Assembly: GCA_030603665.1 (NCBI GenBank)
Contig: JAUVXJ010000019.1
Coordinates: forward strand, 1-58,696
Source: Chloroflexota bacterium
GTDB lineage: Bacteria; Chloroflexota; Anaerolineae; UBA7937; B3-Chlor
DNA: 58,696 nt
Reading direction: 5' to 3'
Shown here: piece after piece, positions 24,905 through 31,825 of the stretch
Layout: each line of letters begins with the position of its first letter
Numbering within the stretch: the first letter of the stretch is position 1
The notes under the pieces: model-generated
The model's database searches: none
Seen by the model: the letters and a program-made list of their open reading frames with translations, nothing else
Told to the model about the DNA's origin: nothing
Translations under genes and position numbers: made by a program

Positions 24905-26107
24905 CTACTCTGTGCTTCTGCCGCCAGGCAGTAGCAGCAGGAAGGGCAGGCCCAGAAGCGGGGCAACCGCACTTGCCGCATAGGCCAAACGCAGGCCAAA
25001 CAGATCTCCTGCTGCCCCCAGGGCGACGATGGCGAAGGATCGAATAACGAAACTCAAGGACATGTACAGGCCGTTGGCCATGGCCGGGTTCTCGGGAAAA
25101 CTCTCCAGAACTAGAGCCATGAGTACCGGCGCGACGGACAGGGATGTGAAGCCAGTGAGGATCAGAAGTGGGAAGCGCAGCCAATCATCTGCGGCTAGGA
25201 ATAGAAGCATGAAGATAGGTGTGGTGAGCATGGCGAGAATAAGGACGCGGCGTCTGCCCAGCCGGTCGCTCAGCGAGCCGCCGACGAGGGCGCCCACCAC
25301 CCCCGCTGCCTCAAATATGGTTAGTGAGAGGCCGGCAAACCAGAGACTGGCTCCCTCCTCAGTCAAGAAGATGGGCAGATAGGTGGTCATCGCGACCAGT
25401 GTGAAGACACGGGCGGCCACAATGCCCAGCAGGGGGACCAGTAGGGGGCTCAGCATGCGGAGTCCCCTACGAAAGGACATGGGCTGCGATGTGGGAGCGG
25501 GCCGTCCGGGCACGTCCTTGAGCAGGAGATACAGCACGAACGAGGCCAGGAGACCGAAGGTCATGAGCCAGGCTGTGCCCTCCAGGGTGAGGAAGGTGAC
25601 CGCGGTGACGATGATGAGTGGTCCGAGAGTGCGTCCCAGCTCGCCTCCTACCATCCAGAAGCCCATGCCCTGGCCCAGGCGTCTCCCGGACAGGCGCGCC
25701 GCCATGACGGGAGCGACGGCGTGAAAGGCGGCTGAGCTGAAGCCAACCACAACGAGGAAGAGGGCCAGTACAGCGTAGCGCGGAGCGATGCCCAGCAGGC
25801 TCATCATCACGGCGGTGACAGCTGGGGCCAGGATGACGAAGTAACGCAGGGTGATACGGTCAGCCAGATATCCGATGTAGGGCTGGAGCACCGATGGCGC
25901 CTGCATGAAAACGGACAGCGCCCCGGCCTCCGTCTTGGTCAGGGCGAACTTGGAGATGAAAACCGGGAGCAGCGGCGCCAGGAACCCGGAATAGGTGTCG
26001 TGGACCGCATGGGCCCCGGTAATGGTGAGGACGCGGCTTGTCTGGAACTCCCCAGCTTCTTCGGCGGGCTGAGAGCTACCGCCGTTGGGATGACTCGGCT
26101 TGGAAAT
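24905..26107 (-). CDS. MFS transporter, tandem paralog 5 (promoter-proximal), non-canonical start
   Basis: About 400 residues. The first ATG in frame (25906) lies after the first helix. The conserved N-terminus TITGAHAVHDTYSGFLAPL is encoded upstream and in frame, back to a TGA at 26125-26123. Between that stop and the helix there is no ATG, GTG or TTG. The most likely initiators are ATC 26110 or ATT 26107 in the peptide start IISKPSHPNGGSS, with GCGAGG upstream. Either a rare AUU/AUC start is used or the start codon was lost. Core motifs are intact: LQPYIGYLADRITLRYFVI and GGSLSDRLGRRRV. As first gene of the operon, its translation could affect the downstream copies. Confidence 0.75.
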   Translation of the reverse strand: MSKPSHPNGGSSQPAEEAGEFQTSRVLTITGAHAVHDTYSGFLAPLLPVFISKFALTKTEAGALSVFMQAPSVLQPYIGYLADRITLRYFVILAPAVTAVMMSLLGIAPRYAVLALFLVVVGFSSAAFHAVAPVMAARLSGRRLGQGMGFWMVGGELGRTLGPLIIVTAVTFLTLEGTAWLMTFGLLASFVLYLLLKDVPGRPAPTSQPMSFRRGLRMLSPLLVPLLGIVAARVFTLVAMTTYLPIFLTEEGASLWFAGLSLTIFEAAGVVGALVGGSLSDRLGRRRVLILAMLTTPIFMLLFLAADDWLRFPLLILTGFTSLSVAPVLMALVLESFPENPAMANGLYMSLSFVIRSFAIVALGAAGDLFGLRLAYAASAVAPLLGLPFLLLLPGGRSTE

Positions 26108-26149
26108 GATAACCTCGCTGTGTCACAGGTCTTGGCCAAGCATGGCAAG

Positions 26150-26171
26150 GCCGCTCCCCATGGGAAGCGGC
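26150..26171 (-). promoter_or_regulatory. hairpin in the leader of the MFS operon
   Basis: GCCGCT (26150-26155) pairs with AGCGGC (26166-26171), with inner CCC/GGG pairs, in the ~85-nt leader between the promoter and the first MFS gene. It is not followed by a U-run in the minus orientation. A regulatory role is inferred only. Confidence 0.4.
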
Positions 26172-26193
26172 TTCTGGTCCGTTATCGGATGGC

Positions 26194-26222
26194 ATTATAG
26201 CACAGCTGGCGGAGATAGGCCA
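26194..26222 (-). promoter_or_regulatory. MFS operon promoter, perfect -10 TATAAT
   Basis: On the minus strand TATAAT lies at 26199-26194. The -35 region at 17-bp spacing is TGGCCT (3/6 match). The low -35 quality suggests an activator or low constitutive expression. Confidence 0.55.
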
Positions 26223-26351
26223 CATCAGGGGCTGAACCCTGGTCGTGCGGCGAGCGTCTGTTGATGGATGGGGCCTCTGGTGCGCAGTACGGACGTGGCA
26301 GGAACGGGAGACGCAGGGTGGAGTGAGATCGGCAGGCCGCATGGATAAGGA

Positions 26352-26380
26352 AAGGGGGCGGCCCACTGGACCGCCCCCTT
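26352..26380 (-). terminator. intrinsic terminator of DUF11 protein A gene
   Basis: AAGGGGGCGG and CCGCCCCCTT form a 10-bp stem with a 9-nt loop. On the minus strand it is followed by TTTCCTT. It lies 36 bp after the stop of the 1635-residue gene. Confidence 0.8.
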
Positions 26381-26415
26381 GAAACGTCGTAGGGGATCCC
26401 TCGACTCAACTCACC

Positions 26416-29400
26416 CTAAGGCGGCGAGTCGGGACCCGGGAACGCTTTCAACACCAGCGGGTCGAAGTGACAGAACGGATCATTGACCGCGATGTCGACG
26501 TTGTTCTCGTCACACGGATCGATGTCCTCGCCCTCGTGCACCATGTCCTCTGGCGCGATGACCTCGACGGTGTTGGTGAAGGGACCGCAGGGCCACCAAT
26601 CCAGCGTGCCGGTGATGGTGTAGATCACCCACTCGCCAGCCGGGATATCCGCCTGGGCGAAGAGCCCGGGGTCAGGCCACTCGCAAGGCCCCTCGGGGCA
26701 GACCGGCGGCTCGCACTGCACGTCGCAGTCGCCGCCGTCGGATGCGCAGCAAGTCCACTCTGGATCTAGCAACTGCACCGGGATGGTGTCGGTGATGAAG
26801 ACGCCCTCGGCATCGCTCAGGCCCAGGTTGGTCACCGTGACGCTGTAGGTGATGTCCCAGCCGGGGAGGGCGATCTCGGGCTCCTGGGTCTTCTCCACCA
26901 TCAGGTCGGCCGTTCTGATGACAGTGGTCCAGTTGGTGACCAGGTTGTCTCCGTTGTCGTCGTCAAAGATGTCGCTGTAGACCATGGCGTCGTTGACCAG
27001 CAGGGTGCCCTCGGGCACATCGGAGGGTACGCGGGCGATGATGGTGATATAGTCTTCCACGTCGTACTCCATGGTGCCCAGGTAGCAGGTCAAGCGGCGG
27101 TCCTCGTCGCCCAGCTCGCCCAGGTCGCTGGTGTTGCAGTCGCAATCATCGCCGCTGTCTGTGTTGCACTCCACCTCGACGATGTCCAGGAAGGGGGAGA
27201 TGCCCCAGTCCTCGACGACCACGTTTTCGGCCTCTGAGGGTCCGCGGTTGTGGATGTAGAGGTTGTATTCCAGCATGCCGCCGGCGGCGACCTCATCCTG
27301 CCACCAGTCTATGTCGTCGTCGCAGTCCACGAGGACCTCTCCCGTGGCCTCTTTGTACAGGTCCAGGTCGGCCACGGCGGTGATGTCGTGCTCCGCCATA
27401 GCCTGGTTGTTGGAGGGGTCGGGGTCGAAGTCGCTGCTGACCACGTGGGCCACGTTGTTGATGCTCTGCTCCTCCCAGGCCTCCACCCAGACCTTGAGCA
27501 GCCAGCGGCCCGGCGATTCAGCGCTCATCACCGGCAGCGGGTGGTTAAGGCGGCAGGTCAGTTGCGCATCTTCTTCGCACACGTAGTATCCGTTGTCCTC
27601 GTAGCATCCGTTCTCTTGGACCCAGCAGTCGAAGGGCGCGCCGTTCTCCTCACCGTCCCACATCCCTTCCCACCACAGGGCGAACTCTCCGTCGGAGGCG
27701 ATGATGTCGTACAGGATCACGTCGTGGGCGAAGCCGGTGCCCAGGTTGTCCACGATGACCCAGTATTCCAGCTCCTCGCCCGCTCTCACCACGCCATCGG
27801 GCTTGCCAAACTTGGTCAGTTTCAGGTCGGCCTTGCCCAGCACCAGGTTCCACTCATCGTGCTCGTTGTTCCCCTCGTCGGGGTCCCAGGTTTCGCTGTG
27901 GACGAAGACCCGGTTATGGATGTACCCCAGGGTATCGGGCTTGACCCGCACCCACATGGAGAAGGCGCTGCTCTCGCCGGGCGGAATCTCGCCCAGGTGG
28001 CATTCCACCTCCGAGCCGCCCATGAGGGTCAGTCCGGTGACGGAGTAGCCGGTGTCGCCCACGTGATGCATGTGGCAGTACTCGCCATTGTTCTCCATGG
28101 GCGTGGGGTCGATGATCACCAGGTCGGAGTCCTCGGCGATGCCTCCGTACAGTTGGCCATCGGGTCCGAACTCGATAGCGCGGAGATTATTGATGGGCTC
28201 ACTGTAGTCGTCGTCCCAGATCTCGCAGAGGAAATCACCTTCGCCAGTGTCGAGATCTAAGGTCACCAGCGCATTCGGTCCCTCTGTGACCCAGAGACCA
28301 TACATGACCCGTCCCACCTCGTCCCAGGCCAGGCCGTGGATCAGGCCATAGTCGTCGACTATCGGTCCTGAATCGACCTCATGGACTTCGCCGGTGTCCG
28401 GGTTCACGGTGACCAGATAGGGCATACCGTCGTCCGAGGGTCGATCATAATTACAGGCACCGAACAGCGTGCCGCCCAAGAACTCCAGTCCAGGGAGCGC
28501 GCAGTCCTCGCTCAGCTCCACATAGCCGATCTCGGCACCCGTCGTTGGGTCCAACTCGTACAGTCGAGGTTCTCCGATTCCGTTGAGGTCTTCGTACCAC
28601 GGTTTGAAGCCCATGGAGGCGAAGAGCCGGCCCGAGGTGTTGTCGTACTCGATCTCCGCGGCCAGCCACTCCGGCATGTCTCCGATGTAGGTGCCCGCTC
28701 CGCTGCCCAGATCGACGCTGAACAGCGTGTCGGTTTCCGTGGGCTGCGTCGAGCCCAGCATGGTCATGGGGATGTCGCAGCCTACGGTGGCGATCTCAAA
28801 CTCCACTCCTGGATCCAGGGTGTCGCTGACGATGACGTTGTAGGCCACGCCTGGGCCGTGGTTGGTGACCTCGATGTCGTACCGCTTCTGCTCGCCGGCG
28901 TAGACCTTGTAGGGGTCTCCCGTCTTGTGGATGGACAGGTTGGCGGCAGAGTGCACCAGGGTCTCCCAGGTGGCGCTGATGGGCTCTTCGAAGACCGGTT
29001 GGTAGAAGGGCGATTGAGCCCAGGCACGCACCGTGTTGGTGATGAGGGTCCCACCCTCCAGCCACGGTTCCACGTACCCGCGCACCCGAACTGACCGACC
29101 TTCATGGGGTTGCACGTCGCCCAAGGAGCACAGCGTCGAGTTGGGCTGGCAGGAGCCGTCGCCGATCATGACCTGGGCGTCCAGGAGGCTGACTCCTCCG
29201 GGCAGCTCGTCATCCAGGTAGACGTCGTGGGCGGTCGATGGTCCTTCGTTCCTGAGGTGTATCCAGTACTCGATCTCCTCGCCTGCCCAAATCTCCGGTG
29301 GGCCGTCCTTCTCCAGGTACAGGTAGGAGAAGGGCTCCACCCAGACCATCGTGTGGGCGCGGTTATTGCCGTTATCGGGGTCGAAGATGTCGCTGTAGAT

Positions 29401-31323
29401 CAAGGCGTCGTTCTCCAGCAGCTCCCAGGCCAGGTCCTCATGGGCCCACACGTAGATCTCGAAGCCCGCTCCCTCGCCGGCGGGGATGTTGCCCAGGTTG
29501 CAGATGAGGGGGGCTGCGGGATCCCCGGGGATGCCGGTGGTGCATGAGCCTGGCGCGCCCACACCGTCGACGGTCACGCCGGCCGGCAGGACGTCCTCGA
29601 CCACCACGTTCTCTCCCATGGAGGGACCGTCGTTCCAGACTTCAAGCATGAACCTGAAGGGGCACCCGGCCCTCACAGCGACGGGGCCCTGCTCGAAGAC
29701 GTAGCAATCCTCAGGGGTGAACTCCCAGCCGTCGAACCACTCGGGTGGCATTGCGTCCCACCACTTGTTGATGCCCAGGTTGGCCACGTCGCCCACGGCG
29801 ATGCGGTCCTCGTCCTGGTTGTTGGAGAGGTCGGGGTCGAAGGAGCCGCCCTCGCGGGTGAAGACCTCGACCATGTTGTTGACGTCCTGGGTCTCGGCGG
29901 CCCCCAGCACCATCTGGATGACCCAGCGGCCCTGAAGATCGGGGCCCTTGGGCTCCAGGGGCTCGAGGAGGTGGAACTCAAAGGTCATGCCGCCCTCTGG
30001 GCTTGGCAGCTCGATGGGACCCTCGTCGTCGCGAAGGGGATCGAGGATCACGTCCCAGATCTCGAAGTCACCGCTGGAGAGGATCTCGTCGCGGATGCTG
30101 ACCTCGGTAGCGGGGGCTGGCCCCAGGTTTTCCACGAAGATGGTGTAGGTGAAGGGCAGGCCGGCGTCCACCTGATCGTCCGGCTTGCTGACCTTGGTCA
30201 CGATCAAGTCGGCCTCGTCTGTGACGTGGGTGACCAGTTCGTCCACGTTGTTGAAGATGTCGGGATCGTATGTGCCGTAGTACTCAAACCCGTCGAAGCC
30301 GTCGAAACCATCCATGCCGATGATGGGGTACAAATCGGGCAGCACCCAGGCCTGGTTGTAGATAGTTTGGGCATCCAGAGGCAATACCTCAACGGTTCTC
30401 TCGAAACCCTCGCCCGGATCCAGATCCCACAGCCCCCAGACGCACATCCAGTCCACGGCCAGCGGGTAGGGGTACATGGGCGGGAAGTTGTGGTACCAGT
30501 AGTACCACCAGGCGTCCATCCAGAAGTAGGGATCGCCGCAGAAGGGTATGTCCAGCACGCCGCAAATGGAGTTGACCCAGGTCATCAACCAGGCGGGGGT
30601 CTCCGCCCAGCCCTGGTCGGTGGGCATGGGTCCGCACATGCCCTCCTCTCTTTCTTGGTGGGAGGGCATCACGGTGATGCTTCCGTCGGTGGCGAACCAG
30701 TCCATCATCACAGGATAGCGGGAGGTGGACGGCCCCAGGTTCTCGGTCCGCATGGTATAGCTGAACCACTCGCCGACGGGCACCACATCGCCTGGGAAGA
30801 CCATCTTCTGCATGGTCAGGTCGGCGACCTCATCCACCCAGGTGCACTCCTCGGCGTCGTTGTTCGCCAGGTTGGTGTCGGGCCCGCCAAGCTGCGTGGT
30901 CGCCGAGACCTCGACGCTGTTGCAGATTTCGTTGCCGTCAAAGTAGTCGTAGGCGTCGGGCGCGACGTCCACATTGATAATGAAGGAGGTTTCCTCACCC
31001 GGGGCGAGGTCGCCCAGAGTGCAACTCAAGGTCCCTGGCGAGCTCTCGACGCAGCTGTCCGTATCGTCGACGTACTCCACCTCGGAAGGCAGGATATCCG
31101 TCACCTGCACGTTGGTGGCGGTGATACCCCACTGGCTGTTGGTCACCGTGATGGTGTAGGACAGGCTCTCGCCGGCGGTGACGTAGCTGGGGTCGTCGGC
31201 CTTGAAGACGCCGACGTCGAACTCCCCCTCCCCTGCCAGGGCCAGGCTCATGCTAATCGCTATCAAGAGCACCGGCACCAGCACACCTGCTGTCAGAATG
31301 GCCAGCTTCTTTCTGGGAACCAT
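26416..31323 (-). CDS. giant secreted DUF11-repeat protein A with inserted propeller-like domain
   Basis: 1635 residues. A signal peptide (MVPRKKLAILTAGVLVPVLL, ending ~SLALAG) is followed by nine DUF11-type Ig-like repeats starting near residues 33, 168, 374, 514, 666, 795, 1140, 1320 and 1480. Each has a VxAGxxxxYxIxVxNxGPS stretch and usually a cysteine pair around CxLGxLxPGE, suggesting a disulfide per repeat. Repeat 6 is interrupted at about residue 850 by some 250 residues of a different kind (LFSVDLGSGAGTYIG, RLYELDPTTGAEIGY, LVTLDLDTGEG), before the domain resumes at VECHLGEIPPGES. The protein is very acidic. It ends FHPLVLKAFPGPDSPP-like (exact: DPLVLKAFPGPDSPP) with no membrane anchor, LPXTG or PEP-CTERM. 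A cell-surface or matrix role is inferred. It is paralogous to protein B upstream. Confidence 0.9.
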   Translation of the reverse strand: MVPRKKLAILTAGVLVPVLLIAISMSLALAGEGEFDVGVFKADDPSYVTAGESLSYTITVTNSQWGITATNVQVTDILPSEVEYVDDTDSCVESSPGTLSCTLGDLAPGEETSFIINVDVAPDAYDYFDGNEICNSVEVSATTQLGGPDTNLANNDAEECTWVDEVADLTMQKMVFPGDVVPVGEWFSYTMRTENLGPSTSRYPVMMDWFATDGSITVMPSHQEREEGMCGPMPTDQGWAETPAWLMTWVNSICGVLDIPFCGDPYFWMDAWWYYWYHNFPPMYPYPLAVDWMCVWGLWDLDPGEGFERTVEVLPLDAQTIYNQAWVLPDLYPIIGMDGFDGFDGFEYYGTYDPDIFNNVDELVTHVTDEADLIVTKVSKPDDQVDAGLPFTYTIFVENLGPAPATEVSIRDEILSSGDFEIWDVILDPLRDDEGPIELPSPEGGMTFEFHLLEPLEPKGPDLQGRWVIQMVLGAAETQDVNNMVEVFTREGGSFDPDLSNNQDEDRIAVGDVANLGINKWWDAMPPEWFDGWEFTPEDCYVFEQGPVAVRAGCPFRFMLEVWNDGPSMGENVVVEDVLPAGVTVDGVGAPGSCTTGIPGDPAAPLICNLGNIPAGEGAGFEIYVWAHEDLAWELLENDALIYSDIFDPDNGNNRAHTMVWVEPFSYLYLEKDGPPEIWAGEEIEYWIHLRNEGPSTAHDVYLDDELPGGVSLLDAQVMIGDGSCQPNSTLCSLGDVQPHEGRSVRVRGYVEPWLEGGTLITNTVRAWAQSPFYQPVFEEPISATWETLVHSAANLSIHKTGDPYKVYAGEQKRYDIEVTNHGPGVAYNVIVSDTLDPGVEFEIATVGCDIPMTMLGSTQPTETDTLFSVDLGSGAGTYIGDMPEWLAAEIEYDNTSGRLFASMGFKPWYEDLNGIGEPRLYELDPTTGAEIGYVELSEDCALPGLEFLGGTLFGACNYDRPSDDGMPYLVTVNPDTGEVHEVDSGPIVDDYGLIHGLAWDEVGRVMYGLWVTEGPNALVTLDLDTGEGDFLCEIWDDDYSEPINNLRAIEFGPDGQLYGGIAEDSDLVIIDPTPMENNGEYCHMHHVGDTGYSVTGLTLMGGSEVECHLGEIPPGESSAFSMWVRVKPDTLGYIHNRVFVHSETWDPDEGNNEHDEWNLVLGKADLKLTKFGKPDGVVRAGEELEYWVIVDNLGTGFAHDVILYDIIASDGEFALWWEGMWDGEENGAPFDCWVQENGCYEDNGYYVCEEDAQLTCRLNHPLPVMSAESPGRWLLKVWVEAWEEQSINNVAHVVSSDFDPDPSNNQAMAEHDITAVADLDLYKEATGEVLVDCDDDIDWWQDEVAAGGMLEYNLYIHNRGPSEAENVVVEDWGISPFLDIVEVECNTDSGDDCDCNTSDLGELGDEDRRLTCYLGTMEYDVEDYITIIARVPSDVPEGTLLVNDAMVYSDIFDDDNGDNLVTNWTTVIRTADLMVEKTQEPEIALPGWDITYSVTVTNLGLSDAEGVFITDTIPVQLLDPEWTCCASDGGDCDVQCEPPVCPEGPCEWPDPGLFAQADIPAGEWVIYTITGTLDWWPCGPFTNTVEVIAPEDMVHEGEDIDPCDENNVDIAVNDPFCHFDPLVLKAFPGPDSPP

Positions 31324-31664
31324 CTATTCCTCCTTAATCCAGCTTCCTTCAACCTCGGTATTCTGTCGCGCAGCGGCGCGCGAGCAGGGGTATGGCAATT
31401 CTCAGTCCAGGAGTAACAGAAGCGCCCCGCCAAGAGAAGGGGGAGCGCTTCGAGTTGAACAATGGTCTGTTGTTGGGTTGTGAGGCGGAGTCAGGGAATC
31501 GTGGGGCAGTACCCACAGCGGGAGCCACGAAGAAGGCATCCACTCCCTCGGTGGGCGCTCGAAAACTACCCTATTGCGGTTCGCCATCGATACCACCAGC
31601 CTTGCCTTGTTCTGCACTCTGGGTAAGAGGGGTAGCACAGATCAAACGCGCGCGATCAGCGCGT
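31324..31664 (-). promoter_or_regulatory. structured ~340-nt leader of DUF11 protein A gene
   Basis: Non-coding leader, alignable throughout with the leader at 36650-36985. A 42-nt core (31608-31567) matches the other copy at 39 of 42 positions. A 25-nt hairpin (31387-31363) keeps its fold with a G-C to A-T covarying pair. GGGGCGCT (31428-31421) can pair upstream with AGCGCTCCCC (31449-31440) or, extended to CGCTTCT, downstream towards 31402-31387. This is riboswitch-like geometry; no known riboswitch family was matched by eye. The start codon follows AAGGAGG. Confidence 0.6.
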
Positions 31665-31670
31665 AGATCC

Positions 31671-31699
31671 ATTATAGCAGATGCTTGAATGCTTGTCAA
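31671..31699 (-). promoter_or_regulatory. perfect consensus promoter TTGACA-17-TATAAT for DUF11 gene A
   Basis: On the minus strand the -35 is at 31699-31694 and the -10 at 31676-31671, spacer 17. All twelve consensus bases match. Confidence 0.9.
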
Positions 31700-31760
31700 G
31701 GACTGGCTTTCGACGGGATCGCGGGACGCTTTGTCAGTTGTCGCGGGAGGCGCGTGCAGT

Positions 31761-31790
31761 GGAAGGGGCGGCCCCAGGGCCGCCCCTTCC
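31761..31790 (-). terminator. hairpin after DUF11 protein B gene
   Basis: GGAAGGGGCGGCC (31761-31773) and GGCCGCCCCTTCC (31778-31790) form a perfect 13-bp stem with a 4-nt loop, 36 bp after the gene B stop. That is the same spacing and a similar sequence as the terminator of gene A. No clear T-run follows. Confidence 0.7.
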
Positions 31791-31825
31791 AGATTGTCCT
31801 AAGGGATCTAACGACTCAACACACC

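Noticed and set aside
24024..25184. 386-residue minus-strand frame crossing MFS paralogs 4 and 5
   Set aside because: It is out of frame with both transporters and has no membrane helices; it overlaps two genes with intact motifs.
29971..31416. 481-residue plus-strand frame inside DUF11 gene A, and similar frames at 27250-28260 and 34253-35347
   Set aside because: These mirror the repeats of the DUF11 genes, are rich in Val, Gly, His and Asp, and have no signal peptide or domain. They are antisense shadows.
31567..31608. c-di-GMP-I (GEMM) riboswitch in the DUF11 leader
   Set aside because: GCAA and CGCAA segments recall the aptamer, but the spacing and flanking GG/CC pairs do not fit the consensus, so a named riboswitch is not called.
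26352..31790. CRISPR or transposon inverted repeats from the GC-rich hairpins at 26352 and 31761
   Set aside because: Each lies 36 bp after a stop codon and fits a terminator; there are no spacers, target-site duplications or transposase genes.
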